Counted from the stretch's first letter, positions 45,166 through 53,552 are shown. The stretch is DNA of 64,000 nt from CAMLHU01 sp049680185 (GCA_049680185.1 JBAUHI010000071.1:1-64000), one strand, 5' to 3'. The notes: generated from the letters alone by a model not told the origin. Translations and numbers: made by a program.

Positions 45166-45173
45166 CGCATGGC

Positions 45174-45710
45174 CTACCCCTGCAACAGCACCCGGCGCAG
45201 CGTTGCCATCTTCCGGCGCACCGACCCGTCATACCGCCTGTCGCCCACCTGCACCACCGCACCACCCAGGATGGCAGGATCGGACTCGAACGTCGGGATC
45301 ACGGTCTTGCCGAGCGCCTTGGTGAGCGCGGCGGCGATCTCCTTCTGCAAAGCCGGCGCGGCCTCGCGCGCCAGCACCACGCGGGCGCGGGCCCGGTCGA
45401 GCTTCAAGTCGAGTGCCACGAGATACTGCGCCGCGATCTCGCGGAATAATCCCTGGCGACCCCGCTTGACCACCGCCACCAGGAACGCACGGAACGGCTT
45501 CGGCGCCTTCGGAAGCGCGGCGGTCAGGATCCGCCCCTTCTCCGCCTTGGTGACCCGCGGCGACATCAGCACCGCCTCGACCGATGGTGCCATCTCCACC
45601 GCACCCGCGACGGCATCGATCAACTCGGCGTACGCCTCGGCCTTGCCATCCCGCTCCGCCAGTTCGAGGAGCGCCTCGGCATAATTCCGTGCCACGCCGA
45701 TCGTGCTCAC
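45174..45710 (-). CDS. atpH: ATP synthase delta subunit
   Basis: A 178-residue F1 delta (OSCP) subunit. VARNYAEALLELAERDGKAE is the family N-terminus, FRAFLVAVVKRGRQGLFREI the middle and VIPTFESDPAILGGAVVQVG the conserved C-terminal strand region. It joins the peripheral stalk to the alpha/beta head. Last gene of this atp cluster: no atpA, G, D or C follows. Overlaps atpF by 4 bp. Confidence 0.93.
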   Translation of the reverse strand: MSTIGVARNYAEALLELAERDGKAEAYAELIDAVAGAVEMAPSVEAVLMSPRVTKAEKGRILTAALPKAPKPFRAFLVAVVKRGRQGLFREIAAQYLVALDLKLDRARARVVLAREAAPALQKEIAAALTKALGKTVIPTFESDPAILGGAVVQVGDRRYDGSVRRKMATLRRVLLQG

Positions 45711-46267
45711 TTCGACGGCCCCAGCGATGCCAGATAGTCCTGCACGATCTTCCGATCCTGCGCCGCTTCGAGCCGCTGGCCGATCAGCTTGCCCGCCGCC
45801 GACAGCGCCAGGTCCACGGCCTCACGCCGAAGCTCCGCCACCGCGCGATCCTTCTCCGACTCAATGTCGCGCCGGGCACGGCCGATGAGCTCATCGGCTT
45901 CCGCTCGGGCTCGATCGAGGCCCAGCTGACGTTCCCGCTCGGCGACGGCCTTCGCGTCGTTCAGGATCGTCACCGCCTGGCCCCGCGCGTCTGCCAGGAG
46001 CTGCTGCTGCTGCGCCAGGAGGCCAGCGGCGGCCGTGCGATCCTTCTCCGCCTGAGCGATCTGCTCCTCCAGCCGCTTTTCCCGCGCCTGGACCGCGCCG
46101 AGCACCACCGGCCAGGCAAAGCGCTTGAGGATCAGGAAGAACACGCCGAAGACGAACAGCGTCCAGACCATCAGGCCGCCGTCGACGGTCAAGAGCCCGC
46201 CCCCATCGGCCAGCAATGGAGTGGACACCAGCGTCATCGCGATCCCGGCCAGCCAGAGCGACCGCAT
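45707..46267 (-). CDS. atpF: ATP synthase b subunit
   Basis: A 186-residue peripheral-stalk subunit. One N-terminal membrane helix (GLMVWTLFVFGVFFLILKRF) is followed by a long charged coiled coil (EKDRTAAAGLLAQQQQLLAD and RARAEADELIGRARRDIESE). It has an extra N-terminal segment (MRSLWLAGIAMTLVSTPLLA) that looks like a signal peptide, as in several diderm phyla. Confidence 0.93.
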   Translation of the reverse strand: MRSLWLAGIAMTLVSTPLLADGGGLLTVDGGLMVWTLFVFGVFFLILKRFAWPVVLGAVQAREKRLEEQIAQAEKDRTAAAGLLAQQQQLLADARGQAVTILNDAKAVAERERQLGLDRARAEADELIGRARRDIESEKDRAVAELRREAVDLALSAAGKLIGQRLEAAQDRKIVQDYLASLGPSK

Positions 46268-46293
46268 ACCGACCTCGTGGGGTGAAATGGAGT

Positions 46294-46319
46294 GGCGGGG
46301 AACGCTTCCGTTCCCCGCC
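46294..46319 (-). promoter_or_regulatory. hairpin between atpE and atpF
   Basis: A perfect 11-bp stem (GGCGGGGAACG / CGTTCCCCGCC) with a 4-nt loop in the 61-bp atpE-atpF gap. There is no T run. It probably acts as a processing or stability element that lets the c subunit be made in excess. Confidence 0.55.
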
Positions 46320-46328
46320 CCACCGTCC

Positions 46329-46607
46329 TTAGAAGCTGATCTTGCCCTGCATCACGAACGCGACGACGGCGGCGAAGAGCGCCACGCCTTCGACGAGTGC
46401 TGCGGCGATGATCATCGCCGTCTGGATCTGGGCCGAGTTCTCGGGCTGGCGCGCCATTCCTTCGACCGCCTGTCCGCCGATCCGGCCGATGCCGACGCCG
46501 GCGCCGAGCACTGCGAGACCCGCGGCCAGGCCGGCGCCGATCAGGCCGTAGCCCTTGCCGAGCGAAGCGTCCGCGGTGGCCTGAAGCAGGGGAAGCATGT
46601 GCAGCAT
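46329..46607 (-). CDS. atpE: ATP synthase c subunit
   Basis: A 92-residue ring subunit with two membrane helices. GLIGAGLAAGLAVLGAGVGI is helix 1, and the loop RIGGQAVEGMARQPEN is the standard hairpin turn. Helix 2 (MIIAAALVEGVALFAAVVAF) carries the ion-binding glutamate in VEGVALF. No Na-specific set of residues is obvious, so proton coupling is likely. Confidence 0.95.
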   Translation of the reverse strand: MLHMLPLLQATADASLGKGYGLIGAGLAAGLAVLGAGVGIGRIGGQAVEGMARQPENSAQIQTAMIIAAALVEGVALFAAVVAFVMQGKISF

Positions 46608-46696
46608 GGTCCACTCCGATTTCGTTGACGGAAGAACGTTGGTGTCTGCGCCCGCCGTGGTGCCGCCGATTCTTCCGGGACCGGCGTCCCCTGGGT

Positions 46697-46746
46697 GCCC
46701 GCCGATGTCCCGAAGGACAGCGGGCCTCGTCCGCCGTTCGGCGGAC
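46697..46746 (-). promoter_or_regulatory. two hairpins upstream of atpE
   Basis: Stem 1 (46697-46725): GCCCGC and GCGGGC around a second TGTCC/GGACA stem with a CGAA loop. Stem 2 (46729-46746): GTCCGCC, GTTC loop, GGCGGAC. They lie in the 185-bp atpB-atpE gap and could shield the atpE message. Confidence 0.55.
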
Positions 46747-46792
46747 TACGGTATTGCAGCGACCGCCGGGGCGCCCGGCGGCCGCGGTGGAG

Positions 46793-47755
46793 CTAGTGCG
46801 ACGTGCGGATCAACCCGATGAAGACCGCCGTCAGGAGCGTGAACACGAACGCGTGCAGGAACGCCACGAACAGCTCCAGCAGCATGATGCCGGTGGCCAG
46901 GACGCTCGCACCCAGGCCCACGGTGTAGCTGTGGAAGACGAAGGTGAGCCCCAGGAGCGCCAGGATGACCACGTGCCCGGCGGTCATGTTGGCAAAGAGC
47001 CGGACCGCCAGTGCGAACGGCTTGGCCAGCTTCCCGATGATCTCGATCGGCGTCATGATGATGAGCAGGACGACCTTCATGATGCCGCCGGCGATCCCAC
47101 CCGGCAGACCCGGCGGAATGAAGAAGATCGTGCCGAGATATCCCTTGGCGCCGAGCGAGCGCATCCCGGCGATCTCGATGACCACGAGGGCCAGGAGTGC
47201 CAGGGCGCCGGTCACCGCGATATTGCCGGTCGCGGGCGCGCCGTATGGCAGGAGCCCCATCAGGTTGCAGAAGAGCAGGAAGAAGAAGAGCGAGAGGAGG
47301 TATGGGACGTACCCTTCGCCGTGATGACCGACGTTGGGCACGATCACCTCTTGCCGGACCCAGAGCGCCGTTGCTTCCATCGCCCCGGCAAAGCCCTTGG
47401 TGGGCTTCCCCGCCGCATCGGCCAACGCCACCGAGCGGGACACCATCAGCAGCATCACCAGCGCCAGCGTGGCGGCCAGGAGCATCCAGACCAGGTGCTT
47501 CGTGGGCGAGAAGTCGATCGCGATGGGCCCGACCTGCACCGGCGTCCACTGCGGCAGTTCCGCCTCGCAAGTGAGGCCGGACTCGAAGCAGGGATACTCG
47601 ATCGCGTGAGCATTCCCGATGTGGTGCATGATGTCGATCTCGCGACTCGGCGCGATGGCCGCGGTCACCGGCGGCGCTTGCGCCACGAGCGGCGGCGCCC
47701 CGGCAAGGAGCGCCACTGCCACCAGCATCGCCATCCCGCGCATCACCCGGTTCAT
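46793..47755 (-). CDS. atpB: ATP synthase a subunit
   Basis: A 320-residue subunit a. A signal-peptide-like N-terminus (RGMAMLVAVALLAGAPPLVA) and a periplasmic segment with HHIGNAHAIEYPCF precede the core. The proton-channel helix AKPFALAVRLFANMTAGHVV contains the essential arginine. VPYLLSLFFFLLFCNLMGLL is the other family block. The pre-sequence is seen in Bacteroidota-like and Gemmatimonadota-like ATPases. Confidence 0.94.
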   Translation of the reverse strand: MNRVMRGMAMLVAVALLAGAPPLVAQAPPVTAAIAPSREIDIMHHIGNAHAIEYPCFESGLTCEAELPQWTPVQVGPIAIDFSPTKHLVWMLLAATLALVMLLMVSRSVALADAAGKPTKGFAGAMEATALWVRQEVIVPNVGHHGEGYVPYLLSLFFFLLFCNLMGLLPYGAPATGNIAVTGALALLALVVIEIAGMRSLGAKGYLGTIFFIPPGLPGGIAGGIMKVVLLIIMTPIEIIGKLAKPFALAVRLFANMTAGHVVILALLGLTFVFHSYTVGLGASVLATGIMLLELFVAFLHAFVFTLLTAVFIGLIRTSH

Positions 47756-48126
47756 CGTGCCTCGGTCGTGGAACGTCGTGCCGTCATCGCCACAAACACC
47801 TCGACTCCCAGGAGCGCCAGCAGCACTATCGCCAGTCCTACCAGTCCCGGTCCGATCGGCCAGTGGAGGGCCGGGAGGATCACGAGCCCTGCGAGCGTCA
47901 ACAAGGCGATCCGGGCCAGCATCCCTACGATCCACGCCGCCAGGAACCGCTCGGTACCGAGGGACCGGACCAGCCACCACCCGAGTGGGGCTTGGAACAC
48001 CAGGGCAAGGCCGAGCCCCAGCCACGCACCTTGTTTTGCATCGATTGGGAGGGTCTGCGCCGCGGCCAGTGCCGCCACTGCTATTGCAGTCACCCCGACC
48101 AGGTAGCGGCGGGCGTTAGGCGTCAT
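47752..48126 (-). CDS. AtpI-like membrane protein
   Basis: A 124-residue protein with four hydrophobic helices (LVGVTAIAVAALAAAQTL, WLGLGLALVFQAPLGWWLVR, WIVGMLARIALLTLAGLVIL and GPGLVGLAIVLLALLGVEVF). It sits between atpZ and atpB with 4-bp overlaps on both sides. It occupies the place of AtpI, an assembly helper for the c ring, but I see no decisive motif. Confidence 0.6.
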   Translation of the reverse strand: MTPNARRYLVGVTAIAVAALAAAQTLPIDAKQGAWLGLGLALVFQAPLGWWLVRSLGTERFLAAWIVGMLARIALLTLAGLVILPALHWPIGPGLVGLAIVLLALLGVEVFVAMTARRSTTEAR

Positions 48127-48356
48127 TTTGGCTTCCGTCCGGAGCGCTCGCGCAGCTCTTTGAGGAGGCTTGCCATCATCCCGGCAAAGCCGAGCAACAC
48201 CAGTGCTACTGTGAGGATGCCACCGGTCCCGAAGCGCCGATCGAGCCATTGGCCGACCCATGCCAGGGCACCGATCGTGACCGCCAACTGGACACCCAGG
48301 CCGGTGTATCGGAGCGCATCCGGCGTCCGTTCCCTGTCCGGCGGAGTGCTAGTCAC
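48123..48356 (-). CDS. atpZ: AtpZ/AtpI-type small ATP synthase protein
   Basis: A 77-residue protein with two helices: GLGVQLAVTIGALAWVGQWL, then DRRFGTGG, and ILTVALVLLGFAGMMASLLK. The GxGxQ helix and the LDRRFGT loop are characteristic of the AtpZ/"F0F1 ATPase subunit" family, proposed to carry Mg/Ca. First gene of the operon, GTG start, with a possible promoter only a few bases upstream. Confidence 0.82.
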   Translation of the reverse strand: MTSTPPDRERTPDALRYTGLGVQLAVTIGALAWVGQWLDRRFGTGGILTVALVLLGFAGMMASLLKELRERSGRKPK

Positions 48357-48364
48357 GGGGCGCG

Positions 48365-48393
48365 AATTTAGCGGCTTGTGAAATATTTCGCAA
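48365..48393 (-). promoter_or_regulatory. candidate sigma-70-type promoter of the atp cluster
   Basis: On the minus strand, TTGCGA (48393-48388), a 17-bp spacer and TAAATT (48370-48365). The -10 box ends 8 bp before the atpZ GTG, so transcription would start at or within a few bases of the start codon (a leaderless or nearly leaderless mRNA). Confidence 0.35.
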
Positions 48394-48530
48394 GGAAAAT
48401 GCGGGTACGCGCACTCGGTGAGAGGCGGAATGATCGTGTTGCTGGTGATTTCCGAACGGAGCAGGTTCCCGACTGCCGAGTTCGATCGCGTTTGTCAGGC
48501 CACTTGCGGGGCGATGTGTCGAACACTAAA

Positions 48531-48974
48531 CTAACCAGGAGTTCGGACTGTCTTCGGTTTGCCGCACAGCCTGGACACAACGGCATCTTGGAGCCGGCGC
48601 AGCGATCGTGGTGATCTAACCTGACATTCCCAGATACGGACCACCTTCCAACCGGCTCGCCTCAATTCACGCGTGACCCTTCGATCGCGGCTCATATTGT
48701 CGTTCAACTTCCGGCTCCAAAACATCGAGTTGGTTTTGGGTGCCTTATAACATCGCGGGCAGCCATGCCAGAAGCAGCCGTCGATGAAGACCGCGACTTG
48801 AAGGCTAGGCCACGAAAAGTCTGGTCGTCCGGGAAGACTCAGATGACGTCGCCACCCTGAAACTCGCTCTGCTCGCAGGACCCGCGCGAAACTCTCCTCG
48901 GTCGTCTTGTTTCCGCGACCGAGAATCGCTCTCATGATGCGCGACCGAGCCGGTGTAGGTGCCTTGAGCTTCAT
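48531..48974 (-). CDS. vsr: very short patch repair endonuclease (Vsr)
   Basis: A 147-residue Vsr that nicks 5' to the T of T:G mismatches left when 5-methylcytosine deaminates. RIMRAILGRGNKTTEESFAR and RHLSLPGRPDFSWPSLQVAV, the core FIDGCFWHGCPRCYK and RELRRAGWKVVRIWECQV fit the family well, and DFSW supplies the metal aspartate. It is divergent from the cytosine-C5 methyltransferase and has lower GC than its surroundings. Confidence 0.93.
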   Translation of the reverse strand: MKLKAPTPARSRIMRAILGRGNKTTEESFARVLRAERVSGWRRHLSLPGRPDFSWPSLQVAVFIDGCFWHGCPRCYKAPKTNSMFWSRKLNDNMSRDRRVTRELRRAGWKVVRIWECQVRSPRSLRRLQDAVVSRLCGKPKTVRTPG

Positions 48975-49010
48975 TCGCGTGCCCTAACCGCCCGCGTGAG
49001 GAATCCCAAC

Positions 49011-50252
49011 GTGGCAAAGAAGATACTGACTTGCATCGACCTGTTTGCTGGATGCGGCGGGCTCTCCCTGGGCCTTGAACAGGCGGGTTTCCGCCCGCTG
49101 CTCTTCTCGGAGCTCAATTCATCGGCCGCCGAAACATACCTGGCTAACAGGACGAGTCACGGCATTGCCGACTATCGCGACATTTACGCACTCAGGGATT
49201 CGGCCCTTTCGGGACACCTCCGAGAGTGGAGCGATCAGGGGATCGAAGATGTTGACCTCGTCTGCGGAGGGCCACCGTGCCAAGGGTATTCAGGCATCGG
49301 ACATCGCCGAACGCATAAGGTCACCCGCGAGGAAGTGCCGTCAAATCACCTCTACAAGGAAATGATCCGGGTGATCAGAAAGGTCCGGCCAAAGGTTTTC
49401 CTATTCGAAAATGTCCGAGGACTCTTGTCTGGGCGCTGGACTCCAGAAGGCGAAAAGGGCGAGATCTGGGATGATGTACTGCGTAGCTTTGAGGAGATCA
49501 GAGGATACACCGTGCGGTGGAAGCTCGTGCACGCAAAGGACTATGGTGTCCCGCAGAATCGCCCGCGCGTGTTGATGGTCGGGATCCGTAGCGACGTAGC
49601 TTGGTCGCCAAACCCTGCACTTACCGCTAGCGGTCTCCTGCCAGAACCGGGCCCAATCGCCCCAAACCCAGTTGATGTGTGGGGCGACCTGGTCGACGAT
49701 GACTACTTGCGCAAGGAGCGGACTGATCAGTATCCCCATCCACCTCGATCACGATTTCAACGGGAAATGAGGACCACCCGCCCAGGAACGGTGTTGAGGA
49801 AGGGCGACGAACTCTCGGAGCACGAATACAGTCAGCACTCTGCGCGAATTCGCCGAAAGTTCATTCACATGCTCAAGCACGGGGGTGAGATTCCTGAAGA
49901 GATGCAAACCAAGAAGTTTGCCCAGCGGGTGCTGCCTCGGATTTGGGGCCCCGGTGGCCCGAACATCACCGCCACATCCCTTGCCGACGACTACGTGCAC
50001 TACGAACAGCCGCGCAGCCTGACGGTGCGTGAGTGGGCACGCCTCCAGACATTTCCCGATTGGTACCAGTTCCGTGGGCCCCGTACCACCGGAGGCAGCC
50101 GCCGTGCCGGCAATCCATCCGAAGGGAATTGGGACCGGGAAGTCCCGAAGTACACGCAGATCGGGAACGCAGTCCCTGTCCGGCTCGCCCGGGCTGTCGG
50201 AGAACACTTCAAGGCAATACTCCACCGCTCCTCAATGAGGCGAAGTGCCTAG
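49011..50252 (+). CDS. dcm: DNA (cytosine-5-)-methyltransferase
   Basis: A 413-residue C5 methyltransferase. Motif I is IDLFAGCGGLSLGLEQAG, motif IV VCGGPPCQGYSGIG with the catalytic cysteine, motif VI LFENVRGLLSG, motif VIII NRPRVLMVGIRS and motif X YTQIGNAVPVRLARAVG. The target-recognition region lies between VIII and X. I use the GTG at 49011 because GAGGA lies 8 bp upstream and the family starts near IDLFAG; a GTG at 48996 is possible. Protects against the adjacent endonuclease. Confidence 0.94.
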   Translation: MAKKILTCIDLFAGCGGLSLGLEQAGFRPLLFSELNSSAAETYLANRTSHGIADYRDIYALRDSALSGHLREWSDQGIEDVDLVCGGPPCQGYSGIGHRRTHKVTREEVPSNHLYKEMIRVIRKVRPKVFLFENVRGLLSGRWTPEGEKGEIWDDVLRSFEEIRGYTVRWKLVHAKDYGVPQNRPRVLMVGIRSDVAWSPNPALTASGLLPEPGPIAPNPVDVWGDLVDDDYLRKERTDQYPHPPRSRFQREMRTTRPGTVLRKGDELSEHEYSQHSARIRRKFIHMLKHGGEIPEEMQTKKFAQRVLPRIWGPGGPNITATSLADDYVHYEQPRSLTVREWARLQTFPDWYQFRGPRTTGGSRRAGNPSEGNWDREVPKYTQIGNAVPVRLARAVGEHFKAILHRSSMRRSA

Positions 50253-51400
50253 AGCGTGAATTCCTTGATTGGCGGAAACAACGAACCAAAGTCCTTCTTG
50301 TTCATCTTGAATAGCGGACCCTTTTCGACGACACCACCGCTGGTCTTCCGCTTGATCAGGTGATCCATCGTGATTACGCCGGACGCGATCAACGGCCCGA
50401 GTTGGCTTGGGTTCGGATCGCGCGTGTATCCCGCCTGCAGGAGCGTGTAGAACTCGACCCCATCCTGATGCTCAGCTTTTACCGACACCCAAAACGTCTC
50501 CGGATGCTTCTCGAGCAGCCTCGCCCTAAGCTTGGCTAGCCGCCACACAGCCACATTTGAACGCACCTGGCTGGTTTCCTGAAGGCGATCTTCACCATCC
50601 AACACCTCAAGCCTCAGACCCTGAGCGTTGAACCGACGGGCCGACACAGTACAATAAAGTTTCTCCACATCTCCACGAAAATATCCGAACAGGTCCAGAA
50701 TCTCTGCACTACTCCTGCAACCGGAGAGATCCCAGTCCGCAACTTGTGCAAAAAGGTTGGAGCGGGTCTTGTGCGCTCCGCGCGCCGCCTTGAGCTCGAT
50801 GCCTTTGAAGTCGGGAGTCGGGCGGGAGTTCGGCGGTAACCCGAGAGCAGCCTCGAGCGTCATGCCAACCGCAGTGTCGCCCGCGCCCAACGCCCTCAAT
50901 GGCCCCATACCAGCAAGCGTTCGCAATCGATCGAGAAGCTCCCTCGCCAGAACAGACAAACCATCATCGACCATCGCGGAGAGCGGCCCCGACTTAAGGG
51001 CTGCTGCTACATCCGTCCGACTTAGGTTCACGACAAATAGTCGTGCGTCTCTTTCGATCACGGCCAAGATGTTGTTCGCCCCCACATACCGTGGCAACCG
51101 CGAAAACCAGATGCGTGGATCGCCTTGTTTCGTGGTCGGACGGTACAGTGTGGCGTTAGCCGGTTCCCATTTTTCGCCGACCAGCACAGACGCGGGCATA
51201 ACGACCTTATGCTTCGCCCCTTGCTGCTGCACCGAGAAATCATGCACTCCTCGAGCGGCCAAGAACTCACGAAATGGCTGGATAGCATCGATGATGCTCT
51301 TCTCCAGCGCGTTCCCAGTTGGCTGAAGTAGGCTGAAGCGAAATCCAGCCGACGTCAGCTCGGCTAGACGGCCACGTTCGATGTCTTGAAGGTCTCTCAT
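50249..51400 (-). CDS. MvaI/BcnI-family type II restriction endonuclease with N-terminal extension
   Basis: 383 residues. The catalytic core is PDFKGIELKAARGAH: D197, E202 and K204 reproduce the D-x4-E-x-K spacing of MvaI. The C-terminal block LIASGVITMDHLIKRKTSGG and KGPLFKMNKKDFG fits that family. Known MvaI is about 250 residues, so the first about 185 residues here are extra, and hold a possible second domain (DPRIWFSRLPRYVGANNILA). Convergent with dcm (4-bp overlap). Predicted to cut a CCNGG-like site, by family only. Confidence 0.88.
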   Translation of the reverse strand: MRDLQDIERGRLAELTSAGFRFSLLQPTGNALEKSIIDAIQPFREFLAARGVHDFSVQQQGAKHKVVMPASVLVGEKWEPANATLYRPTTKQGDPRIWFSRLPRYVGANNILAVIERDARLFVVNLSRTDVAAALKSGPLSAMVDDGLSVLARELLDRLRTLAGMGPLRALGAGDTAVGMTLEAALGLPPNSRPTPDFKGIELKAARGAHKTRSNLFAQVADWDLSGCRSSAEILDLFGYFRGDVEKLYCTVSARRFNAQGLRLEVLDGEDRLQETSQVRSNVAVWRLAKLRARLLEKHPETFWVSVKAEHQDGVEFYTLLQAGYTRDPNPSQLGPLIASGVITMDHLIKRKTSGGVVEKGPLFKMNKKDFGSLFPPIKEFTL

Positions 51401-51547
51401 TGGCGATTGCTCATTTCATAATGGTGCGGTCTAAGGCCATGGCCGCCGCTCCTAAGCTATGCGATCCATTGAGCACCGACAGGCCCAAGGCGATATCACC
51501 CGCATCTCGCCTCGCGCACCCCGCCCTCTTACCGCTCATCCCTCCCC

Positions 51548-51575
51548 CGTTTACCGTTCACCCTTCACCGTTCAC
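51548..51575. repeat. heptameric array (CGTTCAC theme) before moxR
   Basis: CGTTTAC, CGTTCAC, CCTTCAC and CGTTCAC in register, 17 bp upstream of the MoxR ATG. Same theme as 10030 and 30685. Confidence 0.7.
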
Positions 51576-51591
51576 CCCTTCCCGGTCTCCA

Positions 51592-52611
51592 ATGCCCCCC
51601 ACTCCGCCCGCCCCCGCCACTGACGACGTCGCCGCCCTCGCCCGCCTGGCCCGGGCGGTAGAGTCATTGCGCGCCCAGATAGCCGCGCGGGTGGTGGGCC
51701 AACGAGATGCCGTGGACGGTATGCTCACCGCCGTACTGAGCGGCGGGCACGCGCTCCTGGTGGGCGTGCCGGGTCTCGCCAAGACGCTGATGGTGGCGAC
51801 CCTGGCGGAAGCGCTGCAGCTCTCGTTCAGTCGGGTGCAGTTCACCCCCGACCTGATGCCGGGCGATATCACCGGCACCGACGTGCTGGAAGAAGACCCC
51901 ACCAGCGGGCGGCGGGTCTTCCGGTTCCTGCGTGGGCCGGTCTTTGCCAACGTGGTCCTGGCCGACGAGATCAACCGCACTCCCCCCAAGACCCAGGCCG
52001 CCCTCCTGCAGGCCATGCAGGAGCACCGGATCACCGCCGGTGGCACCACCTACGACCTCCCCGCCCCCTTCTTCGTCCTGGCGACCCAGAACCCGATCGA
52101 GCAGGAAGGCACCTACCCGCTCCCCGAGGCCCAGCTCGATCGCTTCATGCTCGAGCTCCGGATCGGCTACCCCACTCGGCAGGAAGAGGAAGCGATCGTC
52201 GAGCGGACCACCGGTGCCGTCGACATGCCGATCACGCCGGTGCTCGATGCCGCCGCGATCGTCGAGATGCAGTCCTTGGTGCGCCGGATCCCGGTCTCCA
52301 AGGCGCTCATCGCCTCGGCGGTCAAGCTGGCACGGATGACCCGCCCCGACGATGCCGACGCGCCAGCGCTGGTACGCGAATACGTGGAGTGGGGGGCTGG
52401 ACCCCGGGCCTCGCAGTACCTGGTGCTGGCGGCCAAGGCGCGCGCCGCGATGGCGGGCCGTCCCCTCGCCGATCTCGACGACGTATCCGACTCGGCGCTC
52501 GCGGTCCTGCGGCACCGGGTGGTGACCAACTTTGCCGCCGAGGCCGCTGATCGATCGAGCACCGACGTGGTCGAGGAGCTGGTCGAAGCCGGAGCGTGGC
52601 TCAAACCCTGA
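51592..52611 (+). CDS. MoxR-family AAA+ ATPase
   Basis: A 339-residue AAA+ protein. Walker A is LVGVPGLAKT, the RVQFTPDLMPGDITGTDVLE block follows, then LADEINRTPPKTQAALLQAM (Walker B region) and FVLATQNPIEQEGTYPLPEA with sensor residues. MoxR proteins are chaperone-like and normally sit beside a DUF58 and VWA genes. Here the next gene points the other way, so it is an orphan. The ATG at 51592 is chosen because the open reading frame upstream is repeat-derived. Confidence 0.92.
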   Translation: MPPTPPAPATDDVAALARLARAVESLRAQIAARVVGQRDAVDGMLTAVLSGGHALLVGVPGLAKTLMVATLAEALQLSFSRVQFTPDLMPGDITGTDVLEEDPTSGRRVFRFLRGPVFANVVLADEINRTPPKTQAALLQAMQEHRITAGGTTYDLPAPFFVLATQNPIEQEGTYPLPEAQLDRFMLELRIGYPTRQEEEAIVERTTGAVDMPITPVLDAAAIVEMQSLVRRIPVSKALIASAVKLARMTRPDDADAPALVREYVEWGAGPRASQYLVLAAKARAAMAGRPLADLDDVSDSALAVLRHRVVTNFAAEAADRSSTDVVEELVEAGAWLKP

Positions 52612-52631
52612 AGCAACGACCGGCTGATCCG

Positions 52632-53552
52632 CTACGGCGTCGAGCCGTGCCCCTCGATGATCGGGTTCTCGTGACAGGCGGTGAACGTGGCGGTAAAGCT
52701 GGTGGTAGCGCCTCCTGCCAGTCGGCCGGCGATGACCCCGCTGGTGAACGCCGGGTAGCGGGTCCCGCACCCGACGTCGTAGTAGATCGGCTCTGCCGTC
52801 CAGACGGTGAACGACCCTCCCCGCGCGTGCGCCGGCTCACTGGCATCAAAGGTCCCGCTGAACGTGATCGTGCCGGAAGGAATGTCGGCCCCCGGCACCA
52901 GGGGACCGCCGCCATCGGGCAGGTAGGTGCCATCCCAGCTCTCGATATAATCGGCGGCCCCCGTGAGGCCGTCGTGACTGAAGCTGGTGGTGACGTGGAG
53001 CGCGGCCGAGGTCGCGATATGGTCGGAGGCAAGCGTGGCGGATTCGGTGCCCGTGGTGTGCCGTTCGGTGAATCCCGCCGCGCCCCGGTCGATGTGATCG
53101 GTGAAGTCGCTCTGCCAGTGGAAGGCGTAGGGACCGGGATCGTCGTGGAAGGTGATGGTGCCGACGAACCACTCCGTCTGCGCGTGCACGCTGTCGACCA
53201 GCGTGCAGTTGCTGCGGCTATAGGTCGAGGTCAGCGAATCGGGGATACCGTCATGGTCGGAATCGAGGGGTGATCCGGTGGAGTCGAGTGCGCCCGAAAG
53301 CACCGGATGACATCCCACACCGAGGGACGAGTCGGAGAACTTCGGGGCGCTCGCCTCCAGGGAGTGGACGAAGATCTGGGGGGCCACGCCGTGCTGCTGG
53401 AAGACCGTGAGCATCGCATAGGCAAAGGAGGGCGTCTCCTTGCCGAGCGCCGCGGCCGAGGAATCGGTGAGCGGCGGGAGCGCGGTGGGCGCCGTCGACG
53501 ACTCGTGGCAGGCGGCGGCGAGGAGGATCACGATCGGCAGGCTGAGTCGCAT
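52632..53552 (-). CDS. putative lipoprotein with calcium-binding-like loop (paralogue 1)
   Basis: 306 residues. Signal and lipobox MRLSLPIVILLAAACHESS. A thrombospondin-type calcium loop occurs as DSDHDGIPDS. The remainder is strand-rich, with GTITFSGTFDASEPAHARGG and a C-terminal TSFTATFTACHENP. It shares architecture with the two genes to its right (same lipobox, same DxDxDG loop, terminal T-F-T-AC). A surface-exposed role is inferred; no enzyme motif is present. Confidence 0.65.
   Translation of the reverse strand: MRLSLPIVILLAAACHESSTAPTALPPLTDSSAAALGKETPSFAYAMLTVFQQHGVAPQIFVHSLEASAPKFSDSSLGVGCHPVLSGALDSTGSPLDSDHDGIPDSLTSTYSRSNCTLVDSVHAQTEWFVGTITFHDDPGPYAFHWQSDFTDHIDRGAAGFTERHTTGTESATLASDHIATSAALHVTTSFSHDGLTGAADYIESWDGTYLPDGGGPLVPGADIPSGTITFSGTFDASEPAHARGGSFTVWTAEPIYYDVGCGTRYPAFTSGVIAGRLAGGATTSFTATFTACHENPIIEGHGSTP

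Noticed and set aside
48531..51400. Prophage or defence island
   Set aside because: No integrase, att-like repeats or phage genes; only a restriction-modification unit is seen.
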